Positions 54,825-64,000 are shown, counted from the first letter of the stretch. The stretch is DNA of 64,000 nt from Negativicutes bacterium (GCA_031292035.1 JARLHX010000223.1:1-64000); one strand, 5' to 3'. The notes: generated from the sequence alone by a model not told the origin. A program made the numbers and translations.

Positions 54825-55130
54825 TTATAATCAAGTGCCCCCCGCGCTCTTTCGCAAGTGCGGGCGGTCCCGCCGGCTGCAGCGGCAAAGCCCCGGCCCG
54901 GTCCGGCTATACCGAAGCACATTGTTAAAACAGTAATTTGTTGTCATTATGCGGGATATGATGGTAATATTAAAGTAAGTTTTTAAAATCCAGCAAAAGG
55001 AGTGAATCGGCACAGCAGTGTCCAAAGGCGTTGGAAAATTCAGTAATCCAGCTACTAGGCCCTATCCGCGAAACCCCTGGCGACAAAGGTTCTATTTCTA
55101 GTCAGGTCGAAAAAAGAGAGGATGGTGTTC
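54825..55130 (+). other. Leader region of MFS 2 with promoter
   Basis: The 390-base gap 54741-55130 holds the IclR terminator, a GC-rich stretch (54840-54910) and a promoter TTGTCA (54941-54946), 18 bases, TAATAT (54965-54970). This leaves an untranslated leader of about 150 bases with several possible stems (for example TGAAT/ATTCA and ACTAG/CTAGT). I could not match it to a known riboswitch. Confidence 0.45.
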
Positions 55131-56453
55131 ATGGTTAGCGAATCGTTTAACGAAGAAAAACTGATCAGCAAGCTACGGTGGAGGATCGTGCCTTATGTTA
55201 TGCTCCTTTATATCGTTGCCATGCTGGACCGGGTCAACGTCGGATTTGCCGCGCTGCAGATGAATAAAGCGCTCGGAATCAGCGCCAGCGCGTTCGGACT
55301 CATCGCCGGCATTTTTTTCATCGCCTACTTCTTCTTTGAAGTTCCCAGCAACGTTATCATGCATAAAATTGGCGCCAGGAAATGGATTGCCCGAATCCTG
55401 GTCAGTTGGGGCCTTGTCACCGTCCTGACCGGTTACGCGGAATCGGTAACCCATCTGGCTATTTTAAGGGCCCTGCTCGGCGCGGCAGAGGCCGGTTTCT
55501 ACCCCTGTATTATTCTTTATTTCACCTTCTGGTTCCCGACCAAGCATATGGCCAAAACGGTGGCCGGCCTGATGACCGGCATGGCGCTGGCTAACATCAT
55601 CGCCGGACCGGTTTCGACCTGGATTATGGACAATGTCACCTGGTACGGCATGGCGGGCTGGCGTTGGCTGTTCATCATCGAAGGCCTGCCGGCGATCGCT
55701 TTGGGAATCGTTAACTACTTTATCATGACCGACCGGCCGGAGCAGGCCAAATTTTTAACCCAGGAAGAAAAAGACTGGCTTTGCAATGAACTGAAACAGG
55801 AACACGAAGCCAAGTCGGCCAAACTGAATAATATCTCGAAGTGGGCAGTGTTCGGCAACCGCCGGGTCTGGCACCTGGCTTTCTGCTATGTCTGCTACGT
55901 CTGCGCCCTTTATGGCCTTGGGATGTGGGTACCCCAGCTGCTCAGGGAACTGTCCAAGGTTCTCACCAATACCCAGATCGGCCTGATCTCGATGATTCCC
56001 TATATCATCGGCGTTGTCTGCATGATTTATGTTGCCCGGCGTTCGGACCGGACCCTGGAGCGCCGTTACCACATATCAATGCCGCTATTGGTTTCTTTCT
56101 TCGGGCTGATCGCCCTCACCATGACCACTGATCTTTGGCTGTCCCTGTTCTGGATCTGCGTCAGCACTGCAGGCATCTACGCTTTCGTGGGCACCTTCTG
56201 GACGCTGCCGAACCTCTTTTTGAGCGAAGCGACGGCCGCCGTAGGCATCGCCATCATCAACTCGGTCGGCAACCTGGGCGGCTTCCTCGGACCGTATGCC
56301 GTCGGTTTCATCAAAGACGCCACCGGCTCCACCAACGGAGGCATGTATTTCCTGGCGACCTTCGCGCTGCTCGGAGTCATTTCGGTGCTGGCGGTACCGG
56401 CTAAAGAAGCTGACACCAGAGCTCTTCGCGAATCGATTAACCAGCAGGGCTGA
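55131..56453 (+). CDS. MFS transporter 2, anion:cation symporter family
   Basis: A 12-helix carrier of 440 residues, nearly the same as MFS 1 at 39930: both begin with EEKL-SKLRWR, share AMLDRVN-GFAAL-MNKALGISASAFG and the TDRPEQAKFLTQEEKDWLCNEL loop (quoted here in parts). It likely carries the same or a related acid. I chose the ATG at 55131, nine bases after GAGAGG; an ATG at 55122 abuts the ribosome site. It ends in a strong terminator. The likely partners are panB-folD-fhs on the other side of IclR 2. Confidence 0.9.
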   Translation: MVSESFNEEKLISKLRWRIVPYVMLLYIVAMLDRVNVGFAALQMNKALGISASAFGLIAGIFFIAYFFFEVPSNVIMHKIGARKWIARILVSWGLVTVLTGYAESVTHLAILRALLGAAEAGFYPCIILYFTFWFPTKHMAKTVAGLMTGMALANIIAGPVSTWIMDNVTWYGMAGWRWLFIIEGLPAIALGIVNYFIMTDRPEQAKFLTQEEKDWLCNELKQEHEAKSAKLNNISKWAVFGNRRVWHLAFCYVCYVCALYGLGMWVPQLLRELSKVLTNTQIGLISMIPYIIGVVCMIYVARRSDRTLERRYHISMPLLVSFFGLIALTMTTDLWLSLFWICVSTAGIYAFVGTFWTLPNLFLSEATAAVGIAIINSVGNLGGFLGPYAVGFIKDATGSTNGGMYFLATFALLGVISVLAVPAKEADTRALRESINQQG

Positions 56454-56486
56454 TATTTCGGTTGAGCCCCTGCAACTAGGATGAAG

Positions 56487-56516
56487 AAACCCCCAAAGCA
56501 ACGCTTTGGGGGTTTT
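56487..56516 (+). terminator. Terminator of MFS 2
   Basis: 13-bp stem (56487-56499 with 56503-56515) with an AAC loop and TTTTC tail, 33 bases after the stop. Confidence 0.85.
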
Positions 56517-56542
56517 CATTTCCTGGCGAGATTGAAAGGAGG

Positions 56543-57010
56543 CTAGTCCACCTGGACGGAAAGGAAGATAGGCAGCGTCATGTGAGATATCTGGTCCTGC
56601 AGTTCTTCGATCTTATCCAGATGATCGTCTTCGTCCTGCAGAATCCCCTCCAGGATTTCCCTGGTGGCAAAATCGTTCACGTCTCCCGCCAATTTTATGG
56701 CTGTGTTATAAGATTCAATGGCAAAAATCTCTTTGTCCCGGTCGTATTCAAGTTGTTTCGGTACATCACTGCCGATATGAACCGGATTGAGTTTTGACAC
56801 CACCGGCAATCCCTCAAGAAAAAGAATCCGGGCGATCAGGGTTTCGGCGTGCTTCATCTCTTCGATAGCCCGTTTTTCAAACCGTTTATGGAGTTTGTCA
56901 TAGCCCCAGTTGGCCGACATTTCGGAGTGCACCATGTACTGATTGACCACGCTCAATTCATGGGCCAACAGAGCGTTTAACATTTCAATAAGCTGAGGAC
57001 TTCCCTTCAT
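56543..57010 (-). CDS. bfr: Bacterioferritin
   Basis: A 155-residue four-helix bacterioferritin. All dinuclear iron ligands are present at the canonical places: E18, E51, H54, E94, E127 and H130. M52, the haem ligand between subunits, is also kept. The protein forms 24-mers that store iron and detoxify peroxide or oxygen in the cytoplasm. The start follows AAGGAGGG. It stands alone, converging with the MFS 2 gene, and shares no visible operator with the TonB cluster. Confidence 0.95.
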   Translation of the reverse strand: MKGSPQLIEMLNALLAHELSVVNQYMVHSEMSANWGYDKLHKRFEKRAIEEMKHAETLIARILFLEGLPVVSKLNPVHIGSDVPKQLEYDRDKEIFAIESYNTAIKLAGDVNDFATREILEGILQDEDDHLDKIEELQDQISHMTLPIFLSVQVD

Positions 57011-57127
57011 TCCATTACCCTCCTTATATTTGCAGTTCTATATAGTATTCTTTTACAACGGCTATCAATATTCCTTGTTAGCAAAAAATTATTTGAGAAA
57101 CCAACTGCAAAAGATTGCCGCCAAAGG

Positions 57128-58069
57128 TCAGCCTTCCGTGGAGGTCTTCCCGGCAAACGCGATATAGGTGCTGATCGTCATCAGCACGATTCCGGCTATC
57201 GTGTTGGCTGAAATGGTTTCTCCCAGGATCAGAAAAGACAAAATCGGGGCCAGCGCCGGTTTGATAAAAAAGGCAATGGCGCCGGTGGCGGCCGAGGTCA
57301 GTTCCATCGCCCGGAAGTACAGCAGGAAGCCCAGCCCGCTGACGACAACCCCCATGTAAACAAGGGGGACAATATTACCCTGATTGATTCCGTCCACCAG
57401 CGGAATGTCCCAGAGCAGCCGGAGGGTTTCGCTATCGCCTGCCGCGAAAAGCGGTGTCTGGGAAATCAGGATATAAACCAGCATGATCAGCGAGCCTGAC
57501 AAAAAGCTGAAGCAGGTCATGCCAAGGCTGCCGTAGCGGGCCGACCTCTTTTTGCCCATTACGGTGTACAACGAAAAAGAAACAGTCGACACGATCGCCA
57601 GCACAATCCCCTTGACATCAGGGTTCAGATGGAACGGGTTCAATATGCAGAGAATCCCGAGTACACTTAAAACCAGTGAGACAATGGTGGCCCTGGTCAA
57701 CTTTTCCTTCAGCAGGAAGTGGGCGAAGGGAATGATAAAAATCGGATTGGCGCAGACAATAATTGCCACCGTTGACGCCATCGCAAAAACCACCGCCAGC
57801 TGATAGAGGGTCATGCTGACGGCAATGCCGAGCAGCCCGACCAGAAAAAAGAACACGGCGTCATCCTTAGTCAGTTCCAGCTTCCGTTCGCGCAGTTCCT
57901 TGACAGCCCAGGGCAGCAGTACGATCCCTCCGATAAAGAACCGGTAGAAGGTTATCTGCATAGGATTGATCTGGGTTGCCACCATCTTGCCGGCGATCTC
58001 CATCGTGCTGAAGATCACCGCCGCTAAAACTATATAGCCATAGGCCATGCTCCGTTTATTGATTGTCAT
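57128..58069 (-). CDS. EamA/DMT-superfamily transporter
   Basis: A drug/metabolite transporter of 313 residues with ten helices in two EamA repeats (about 8-140 and 152-305). Features are the opening YGYIVLAAVIFSTMEIAGK and the second-repeat end LGETISANTIAGIVLMTIS. Substrates of this family range from amino acids to carboxylates and cannot be read from sequence. The start follows GAGGAGA, 31 bases after the SLAC1-type gene, so the two form an operon. Confidence 0.88.
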   Translation of the reverse strand: MTINKRSMAYGYIVLAAVIFSTMEIAGKMVATQINPMQITFYRFFIGGIVLLPWAVKELRERKLELTKDDAVFFFLVGLLGIAVSMTLYQLAVVFAMASTVAIIVCANPIFIIPFAHFLLKEKLTRATIVSLVLSVLGILCILNPFHLNPDVKGIVLAIVSTVSFSLYTVMGKKRSARYGSLGMTCFSFLSGSLIMLVYILISQTPLFAAGDSETLRLLWDIPLVDGINQGNIVPLVYMGVVVSGLGFLLYFRAMELTSAATGAIAFFIKPALAPILSFLILGETISANTIAGIVLMTISTYIAFAGKTSTEG

Positions 58070-58100
58070 AATCTCTCCTCAAAAGCCACCGGTCCGCAGT

Positions 58101-59048
58101 TTACTCCTGCACACAAATCTTCTTCCTGATGATCGCCTGGATCGTCCTTGCCGCAACCAGCAGGACAATGACAGTGGTCAAAGCCAGCGCCAGCTGCGCT
58201 CCCCGGCCGAAAGCGGCATTGCCCGTCAGGCTATAGGCAGTGGTAACGGCTATGGTCACCGCACACAACGGGAAGGTATACGCCCACCAGGACACATAGT
58301 AATCCAGCCGCAAAAATCGCCGGAGAGACGAGACAAGCAGGATCAATAGAAATACTGATATGTATAAAAGCATGCGGGCCAGATGATCATAGGTGCCGGT
58401 CAGGGCAATATAAGAAACAAATCCTACGGCTGGCGGGGCTACCAGGATAAACTGGGTTGACAGCAGTTTTTCCGGCAGCTGGGGATGAAAAATGAGGCGA
58501 TAAAAAATGATGACAAACAGTACCAGCCAAAAGAAAAAACCAATGGTAAAAAAGAACCACAACAATTCACTGTCAGCGAAGGTCACGCCGGCGATGGGAA
58601 CAAGGATGTTCCCCACCACCGGCAGAAACCACACCGGGTTGGCGTAGGCAATCTCAAAGTCGTGCTCCATCCAGCGGTTGACGATAGCCAGCGTCAGGAC
58701 AAAATGCAGGCCGGTGCCCGCTAGCCAGGTGACGTAGGCCAGACCTTCCCAGTAGCGGATGGTGGCAGCGCCAAGCAGCAGCAGGCCGATGGATATCGCC
58801 GGAAAAAAACTGCCCTGGACCGGATGCCGAAACTCGGCGGAAACCTCGGGGAAAAAAGCCACGAGCCGGTACGCCAATATGGCGATCAGAACCAAAAAGG
58901 TCGCCCAGCTTATCATCAGCAGCAAGGCAGCTGCATCCCACTCCAGCTTAAATACCTGTTCAAAGCGTTGATAGGCAATAGAAAGCCCGGTCAGCCCCAT
59001 CACACTGGCAAACAGTGCTACCGGGGTATATCGCAATCTGCTATCCAT
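58101..59048 (-). CDS. TDT/SLAC1-family (TehA-like) transporter
   Basis: An integral membrane protein of 315 residues with ten helices, of the tellurite-resistance/dicarboxylate (TehA, SLAC1) family. It has the aromatic stretch ELLWFFFTIGFFFWLVLF and ANPVWFLPVVGNILVPIAG, in which family members place a gating phenylalanine. These proteins are anion channels or dicarboxylate carriers. I placed the start at 59048 after GAGGTGA; the frame is open to 59093. A sigma-A promoter lies 63 bases upstream. Confidence 0.88.
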   Translation of the reverse strand: MDSRLRYTPVALFASVMGLTGLSIAYQRFEQVFKLEWDAAALLLMISWATFLVLIAILAYRLVAFFPEVSAEFRHPVQGSFFPAISIGLLLLGAATIRYWEGLAYVTWLAGTGLHFVLTLAIVNRWMEHDFEIAYANPVWFLPVVGNILVPIAGVTFADSELLWFFFTIGFFFWLVLFVIIFYRLIFHPQLPEKLLSTQFILVAPPAVGFVSYIALTGTYDHLARMLLYISVFLLILLVSSLRRFLRLDYYVSWWAYTFPLCAVTIAVTTAYSLTGNAAFGRGAQLALALTTVIVLLVAARTIQAIIRKKICVQE

Positions 59049-59111
59049 CAGCTTCACCTCAAAATTCCGTTGATCCAGCATGCCCAATATCATCCAACAG
59101 CCATTGGTTCA

Positions 59112-59141
59112 ACTATAAAGGGAAACAGCCACCCAGATCAA
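59112..59141 (-). promoter_or_regulatory. Sigma-A promoter of the TDT-DMT operon
   Basis: TTGATC (59136-59141), 18 bases, TATAGT (59112-59117) on the minus strand. Confidence 0.6.
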
Positions 59142-59255
59142 GCGAAATTTGTCCTGGATTGGTAAAATCGGTGCAAGCTGCCTAAACGACAGCGCGGCTG
59201 TTTCGCTTCCTTTGCCGCGATTTATCGCCGTTTGGCGGACAATGTTCCGGTTGAA

Positions 59256-59302
59256 TCAAAAAGAAAGCTGCCCGCCCTGAAAGACGGCAGCTGTTCTTTT
59301 TA
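59256..59302. terminator. Terminator of the MBL-fold gene
   Basis: AGCTGCC/GGCAGCT stem (59266-59272 with 59286-59292), extended by A- and T-runs on both sides; ends the minus-strand MBL gene at 59300 and can act both ways. Confidence 0.65.
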
Positions 59303-60343
59303 CGATCCGGTCGGTTCCGACAGGAGGCAGGGTTTGCTGTTTTGCTGGTGCCAGTATACGGTTTGGTCATCAGCCGCGCAGCGGCAGACAAGCCCCTGGC
59401 ATTCCAGGTAACGCAAGTGAGAGAGGGCTTCGCCGGTGGCAAAGAACTTTTGGCGGACCGGAACATCGCTCCAGACCCTAAAGACCATATCCCAGGTCAT
59501 GCGGGCGGCAACCTGGTAGCCGGTCGCCGGACCGTCGGCCAATATGGCGAGAACTTCCCTGGCCCGCTGCCGGTGGTGTTCCAACAGTTCGCTGATTCTG
59601 CTCCGGCAATCGGTGAAGACCCGCCGGTGGCCCGGCAGGACGAGATCGACAGCAAGGGTTGCCGTTTTTTCCAGTGAGGCGATAAAGTCCCCCAGCGGGT
59701 CGCCCCCTTCCCGGTAAAAGGTAATGTTGGGGCTGATGTCACCGATAATATGGTCGCCGGAAAGAAGAAGCTTCCGGTCCGGCTCGTAAAGACAGATATG
59801 GCCGCCAGTATGTCCGGGAGTTTCGATACAGGTGAAGCGGTAATCGCCGACAGCGAGAATGGTTCCTTCGCTGACGAAGCTGAAATCCAGCGGCGCTTTC
59901 ACTGCGGCGGTGATACCCTGATCGCGGCTGGTGAGCTGCCGCGCTTCTTCAGGAGAAAAACCGCTGCGACAGGCGACCTGGTAAAAAAAGTCCCGCGAAT
60001 AACCGACGGTGAGGAAGTTATTGATGAACTCGGCGTCGCAGGCAGTGGCGTACACGGTGGAGGTATCGGTCCTGACAAAAGGCAACAGGCCGACATGATC
60101 GGCATGCATGTGGGTAAGAACGATGTCGGTTTTGCTCAAATCAACGGAAATCCCGGCCAGGCTGGACCGCATCGCCGCCAGGCTTGCCTTGTGATTTTGT
60201 CCGGTGTCGATCAGAAGGTTCCGGTCCTTCCCTTTGACGACATAAGCGTTGGTCGCTTTGAGCGGGCTGTGAGGAATGGGTATTTCCAGCCGGTAAAGGC
60301 CAGGCAGAATTTGTTCCGGCAAACTGTCACGTCCTTTGTTCAT
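59300..60343 (-). CDS. MBL-fold metallohydrolase with C-terminal winged helix
   Basis: A 347-residue metallo-beta-lactamase-fold hydrolase. The two-metal motif THMHADHVG is near residue 77, the later ligands lie in ETPGHTGGH and LSGDHII, and LPGHRRVF closes the domain. A C-terminal winged helix (about 255-335) resembles the LACTB2 extension, which in that protein takes part in RNA binding; other members are glyoxalase- or thioesterase-like. The start overlaps the stop of the MFS gene upstream by 17 bases, so they are coupled. The substrate is unknown. Confidence 0.85.
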   Translation of the reverse strand: MNKGRDSLPEQILPGLYRLEIPIPHSPLKATNAYVVKGKDRNLLIDTGQNHKASLAAMRSSLAGISVDLSKTDIVLTHMHADHVGLLPFVRTDTSTVYATACDAEFINNFLTVGYSRDFFYQVACRSGFSPEEARQLTSRDQGITAAVKAPLDFSFVSEGTILAVGDYRFTCIETPGHTGGHICLYEPDRKLLLSGDHIIGDISPNITFYREGGDPLGDFIASLEKTATLAVDLVLPGHRRVFTDCRSRISELLEHHRQRAREVLAILADGPATGYQVAARMTWDMVFRVWSDVPVRQKFFATGEALSHLRYLECQGLVCRCAADDQTVYWHQQNSKPCLLSEPTGS

Positions 60344-61529
60344 TTTGCTTTACTGTTCTCCCATGCAAGAAATAATATAAAAAGCTGCAGGCAAAGACGA
60401 CAACAGCCATGCATATGTACACCCCGCGAAAACCGACCAGCGGAATCAAAAAACCCAGCAGGAAAGGTCCGACGCCCACCCCTCCGTCAATAAGACTGAA
60501 AAAGGTGGATGTGGCCAAGCCCATGCGATGGCGCGGTGAAACCTTGACCGAAATGGCCTGGGCAGAGGACATGAATGTTCCGTAGCCAAAGCCGATCAGG
60601 GCTGCAGCCAACAAGAGGAAAATCCCCAGCCGGGCCTGACTGAGAACAAACAATCCCAGCGCAAACACCAGGAACGATGGGTACATTACAACATTTTCGC
60701 CTCTTTGATCAAACCACCGCCCAGTCAGAGGCCGGGAGATCAAAATGGCCACAGCATAAACAATGAAGAAAAAGCTGCCTGCCCCGACCAGATTACTTTC
60801 CCTGGCAAAAGAAGTGATAAAGCCCAGAATACTAGAGAAGCCCAAACCCACAAACAGGCCGATCAGCGAAATGGGAATTGCCTTTGTTTCAAAAAAATTA
60901 TCCAGGGCAAAGCCTTTCATCTTGTTGACCTGTTCGACAGTCAACTCTGCTTCCGGTACCCTGAGAAAGGACACTCCGACCAGACAAGCGGCCAACAGCG
61001 CAACCGTCAGGATCAGAATCAGGTTAAAGCTCCCCTGCTGAATAAGAAACATGCCGAGAAAGGGTCCTATCGCCGAAGCCAGCGTGACACTCAATGCATA
61101 GTAGCTGGTGCCTTCCCCGCGTCGCTCATCCGGAATAATGCTGGCAACGATCGTTCCTGTCGCTGTCGCCGAAATCCCAAAACCCGCGCCGTGTAAGAAC
61201 CGGATGACGACAAGAAGCGGCAGGCTTGTCACGCCAAAGTAGAGCAGGGTTGTAACCAGGTAAAAGATCAATCCGCCATACAGCGTCTTTTTCCTGCCGA
61301 TCCGGTCGATTACTTTGCCGGCAAAGACCCGGGCCAAAAGCGCCCCCAGGATAAAAATGCCGCAGGCAAGCCCGGCCTCACTTGGTGAGGCTTGCAGATT
61401 ATCCATGGCGTATAAGGTTATCGTCACGATCAGAAAATAATACGCCAGATACACAAACAGGTTGGTTATCGAATCAATCAGGAAATCCCTGGTCCACAAT
61501 TTAGGTTCATGCATTCTTGCTACCGCCAT
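60327..61529 (-). CDS. MFS transporter 3 (drug/metabolite efflux type)
   Basis: A 12-helix major facilitator of about 400 residues. Motif A reads GKVIDRIGRKK after helix 2 and its second copy is GRWFDQRGENV, typical of the DHA1-like efflux branch. The start is uncertain: ATG at 61529, or TTG at 61535 which lies seven bases after AGGGG; the frame is open to 61583. It is coupled to the MBL-fold hydrolase. A good promoter and short inverted repeats just upstream suggest control by a repressor that is not in the window. Confidence 0.85.
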   Translation of the reverse strand: MAVARMHEPKLWTRDFLIDSITNLFVYLAYYFLIVTITLYAMDNLQASPSEAGLACGIFILGALLARVFAGKVIDRIGRKKTLYGGLIFYLVTTLLYFGVTSLPLLVVIRFLHGAGFGISATATGTIVASIIPDERRGEGTSYYALSVTLASAIGPFLGMFLIQQGSFNLILILTVALLAACLVGVSFLRVPEAELTVEQVNKMKGFALDNFFETKAIPISLIGLFVGLGFSSILGFITSFARESNLVGAGSFFFIVYAVAILISRPLTGRWFDQRGENVVMYPSFLVFALGLFVLSQARLGIFLLLAAALIGFGYGTFMSSAQAISVKVSPRHRMGLATSTFFSLIDGGVGVGPFLLGFLIPLVGFRGVYICMAVVVFACSFLYYFLHGRTVKQNEQRT

Positions 61530-61583
61530 TTTCAACAGATTGCCCCTAGCGCCGGGAGAATTTCCATCATCGCCCGTTTGCAA

Positions 61584-61644
61584 TTAGTTACTTTTGGTAA
61601 CCGTTAATAAAAATAACTATATTCCCAGTTGGAAAAAAAGTCAA
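61584..61644 (-). promoter_or_regulatory. Promoter and operator of MFS 3
   Basis: TTGACT (61639-61644), 17 bases, TATAGT (61616-61621) on the minus strand. Downstream lie GTTAC-N5-GTAAC (61587-61601) and GTTA-N7-TAAC (61603-61617), a likely repressor site. Confidence 0.65.
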
Positions 61645-61720
61645 GAATCGGTTTGGAAAAGGGCAAATTCCGACCTGGATCACAGCCTGTTAAAACGACT
61701 ACTTCTGCCGCTATGCAGGC

Positions 61721-61773
61721 AGAAGGAAAAGCCATCAATCTTCAGCCTGATCTATAGGCCAAAAATTGATGGC
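61721..61773 (-). terminator. Terminator of the chemoreceptor gene
   Basis: GCCATCAAT/ATTGATGGC stem (61731-61739 with 61765-61773) with an inner small stem; the minus-strand transcript continues TTTTCCTTCT. It lies 20 bases after the stop. Confidence 0.65.
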
Positions 61774-61793
61774 ACATGGCAACTATATCACTG

Positions 61794-63746
61794 TCAGATC
61801 TTAAACCGTCCCACAGCCTGTTGCAGCTGCTCCGCAAGCTGAGCAAGATATTGGCTTGAGGAGGCAACTTCTTCCATTGCTGCCGACTGCTCCTGGGTAG
61901 CGGCGGAAATCGTCTGGGTCTGGTTGGAGATGTTGCGGCTGATTTGCCCGGTTTCCCGCATTGCTGCAAGCACATCCTGGCTGCTGGAGGTCAGACGGTT
62001 TATTCCGTCGGCCGCCTCCTGGGCGATAGAGGCGACTTCCTTGATCAACGCATCGATATCCTGGAAAGATTTCCCGGCCTGGTTGACAACCTCGGAGCCG
62101 CGCCTCACTTCCTGTGTGCCGTCGGCCATTGCCTGTACCGCGTTTTCCGTCTTGCTCTGAATATCATTGATCAAGGCCGCAATCTGCTGTGCGGATTCCT
62201 GAGACTGTTCGGCCAGTTTGCGCACCTCTTCCGCCACCACGGCGAAGCCCCGCCCCTGCTCGCCCGCCCGGGCGGCCTCAATGGCGGCGTTTAATGCCAG
62301 CAGATTGGTCTGGCCGGCGATACCGGCGATGGTCTCAACGATTTGTCCGATCGCTTTGGAGTGCTCTCCCAGTTCGGCCACCACGTGCGCGGAATTATCG
62401 ACGGTTTGCCGGATGCTGTTCATCTGACTGACGGCAGTATCCACAGCCTTGTTTCCCGCCGCTGCCGCCTCCACCGCCCGGTTGGCGATGTCTACCACAT
62501 GGCGCGTTTTTCCGGCCTCATTCCCGGTTCCTGCCGCGATATTCTCCACCCCTGCCAGCGACCTGTCCACAAACCCGGCCTGATGCTCAACCCCTTGGGC
62601 GGTATCGCCAACCGAAGTCGCCACCTGAGTCGCGGCCTGAGCCGACTGTTCGGCGTGAGCGGTCAATTCCTCCGAGGAAGCGGCGATCTGTTGGGCCGAA
62701 GAAGCGACCTGGCGGACAAGGGTCCGCAGATTTCCTGTCATCAGATCAAACGCCCGCCCCAATTCACCGATTTCATCCTTTGTCGTAAAATTCAGCTCCT
62801 GGAGCGACAGATCCCCGCCGGCGACTTTGCCGACAGACTCGCTGAGCAGAATAATCGGTTTGGCAACTTTTGATGAAAGTAACAAGCCAACGGCAAAAAT
62901 CACCGCGACCAACAAAACGATCCCCACTGCAATGAAAATCGTCATTTTGTGCAAGCCAGCCATGACCACGCTTTTAGGGGTCTCGCTGCAAATGACCCAG
63001 CCGGTGATTTCGTCCGGGGTATAATTCACGATGGTTTCCTGCCCCTGCTTGTTCACGCCTGAGACTTGCCCGGCTTCCCCCTTGAGGCCGCGCTGAACAA
63101 AGTCCAACTGGCCCATATCCATTCTTTCCTTGGCGATGTTGGCATCGGGATGAGCCAGCATTTTTCCTTCCTTGTCCACAATATAAACAATGGTATTATC
63201 ATTCGAGACACTCTTTACGTAAGTTCCCAGATTCACCAGCTCAAAGCTCACTTGGGCAACGCCGACAGCTTTTTGCCCATCCAGCACAGGAACCCCGATA
63301 ATCAGGATCGGCCGCCCGGTGGTCCGGCTCATGACGACTTCGGAAATTGCCTCTTTGCCGGTGGACATGGCTTGCCTGAAATATTGCCTGTCCGCCACGC
63401 TGTAATTCAGCGAAACATCATCGCCCCGCACCAGGGGATTTCCCACCGGGCCGTTCAGAACAAAACTCAGTTCCGGATATGCGGCCTGGATGCCCACTAG
63501 CACAGGTTTTGCGCCAACCACATCCATAGCCCCGAGAGCAGGATTTTTCGTGATCACTTGCAGCATAAGCAGCCGGTCCTGCACCACATTCTGGATCACC
63601 GCTTTACTGGCAGCCAGCTTTTTTTCGCTCTCCAGCGTATTTTCCGCCATCGTTATGGCGTAAATCTGATTGTAAAAGTAAAGGGAAGCAACAAGTAGAG
63701 GAATACATCCGATGATCATAAAAATCGCAATCAGTCTCTTTTTCAT
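61794..63746 (-). CDS. Methyl-accepting chemotaxis protein
   Basis: A chemoreceptor of 650 residues. A first membrane helix (7-26) is followed by a periplasmic dCache-type sensor (about 35-270; YSVADRQYF and VSRTTGRP-like segments), a second helix (about 276-300), a HAMP domain and the signalling domain with the hairpin tip block [19 protein letters not shown]. dCache receptors of this group sense amino acids or carboxylates; the ligand is unknown. The start follows AAGGAG. The presence of a receptor implies a motile host. Confidence 0.94.
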   Translation of the reverse strand: MKKRLIAIFMIIGCIPLLVASLYFYNQIYAITMAENTLESEKKLAASKAVIQNVVQDRLLMLQVITKNPALGAMDVVGAKPVLVGIQAAYPELSFVLNGPVGNPLVRGDDVSLNYSVADRQYFRQAMSTGKEAISEVVMSRTTGRPILIIGVPVLDGQKAVGVAQVSFELVNLGTYVKSVSNDNTIVYIVDKEGKMLAHPDANIAKERMDMGQLDFVQRGLKGEAGQVSGVNKQGQETIVNYTPDEITGWVICSETPKSVVMAGLHKMTIFIAVGIVLLVAVIFAVGLLLSSKVAKPIILLSESVGKVAGGDLSLQELNFTTKDEIGELGRAFDLMTGNLRTLVRQVASSAQQIAASSEELTAHAEQSAQAATQVATSVGDTAQGVEHQAGFVDRSLAGVENIAAGTGNEAGKTRHVVDIANRAVEAAAAGNKAVDTAVSQMNSIRQTVDNSAHVVAELGEHSKAIGQIVETIAGIAGQTNLLALNAAIEAARAGEQGRGFAVVAEEVRKLAEQSQESAQQIAALINDIQSKTENAVQAMADGTQEVRRGSEVVNQAGKSFQDIDALIKEVASIAQEAADGINRLTSSSQDVLAAMRETGQISRNISNQTQTISAATQEQSAAMEEVASSSQYLAQLAEQLQQAVGRFKI

Positions 63747-63842
63747 CTGCCTCAGCTCCTTCTAGCGTAATTTTCCCTTTTTCCTTTTAATTCCCCGTAG
63801 TGGTCCAATTTCCTTTATTTTCTAATATAAACCGGCCTTAAC

Positions 63843-64000
63843 CTACTCTATCTGTCTTTTTTCTACTCCGTTCACAATATCTTTCGGCAATTCACCACTT
63901 AATGCCCGGCCCATATTTTCAATGGCCCCTTCAATCATTCGCCGGTAGGCACCGAGGGTCACGCCGGCGGTATGCGGGGTCACCAATAACCGTTTCGCCG
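63843..64000 (-). CDS. D-isomer-specific 2-hydroxyacid dehydrogenase, C-terminal end (partial)
   Basis: The last 51 codons of a gene that runs off the right edge of the window. The frame reads RLLVTPHTAGVTLGAYRRM and ends GELPKDIVNGVEKRQIE. TPHTAG carries the catalytic histidine of D-2-hydroxyacid dehydrogenases (phosphoglycerate, glyoxylate/hydroxypyruvate and related enzymes), and the rest is the usual closing helix and IVNGV strand. The exact substrate cannot be read from this piece. It fits the hydroxy-acid theme of the region. Confidence 0.8.
   Translation of the reverse strand, partial: AKRLLVTPHTAGVTLGAYRRMIEGAIENMGRALSGELPKDIVNGVEKRQIE

Noticed and set aside
54840..54930. Cyclic di-GMP (GEMM-I) riboswitch
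   Set aside because: GCAAAGCC and an ACCGAAG ending recall the motif, but the required GCAAACC part is missing and the stretch lies upstream of the likely promoter.

Overview
The window comes from an anaerobic, Gram-negative-type member of the Firmicutes, most likely Negativicutes and close to the Sporomusaceae. The reasons are a low-GC-style dnaK and clpB set next to true outer-membrane machinery (TonB, ExbB, ExbD, an OmpH/Skp chaperone, a two-partner secretion pair and a TonB-dependent receptor), corrinoid methyltransferase genes typical of acetogens, and strong AAGGAGG-type ribosome binding sites. No tRNA, rRNA, CRISPR array or insertion sequence was seen. Nearly all genes lie on the minus strand.

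Region by region: 0.2-1.6 kb holds the shikimate genes aroK and aroD. 1.7-7.2 kb is a chaperone operon dnaK, cbpA-like, clpB. 7.6-10.1 kb has a hotdog thioesterase, an unknown gene and a CdaR-type regulator. 10.2-14.4 kb is a corrinoid methyl-transfer operon: methyltransferase I, MFS transporter, corrinoid protein, methyltransferase II. 14.8-16.1 kb carries two PadR regulators. 16.4-33.8 kb is one colinear cell-surface cluster: PadR, a 41-residue ORF, tonB, exbB, exbD, ompH, a 42-residue membrane ORF, a 109-residue ORF, tpsB, a giant GLUG-repeat tpsA that is split by a frameshift, and a TonB-dependent receptor.

From 34 to 64 kb the theme is hydroxy-acid metabolism and transport. 34.2-44.8 kb has two LarA-type nickel racemase-family proteins, a PanB, an IlvD/Edd dehydratase, an MFS carrier and a two-component system with an unusual cupin plus PocR sensor. 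44.9-49.9 kb, visibly more AT-rich, is an aldonate set: IclR, dehydratase, DapA-type aldolase and GntP permease. 50.2-56.5 kb has panB, folD and fhs in one operon, with a divergent IclR regulator, tandem operators between them and a second MFS carrier. The right end holds bacterioferritin, DMT and SLAC1-type transporters, an MBL-fold hydrolase, another MFS, a chemoreceptor and the tail of a D-2-hydroxyacid dehydrogenase.

Two proposals stand out. First, the surface cluster looks like a single PadR-controlled unit that makes its own energy-transducing system together with a secreted adhesin and a receptor; near-identical operators sit in front of two PadR genes. Second, the pairing of epimerase-like LarA, dehydratase, PanB, FolD and Fhs suggests a route in which a hydroxy acid is dehydrated to a 2-keto acid and then cleaved by PanB, passing the one-carbon unit to tetrahydrofolate. 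Both are inferences from gene content and order.
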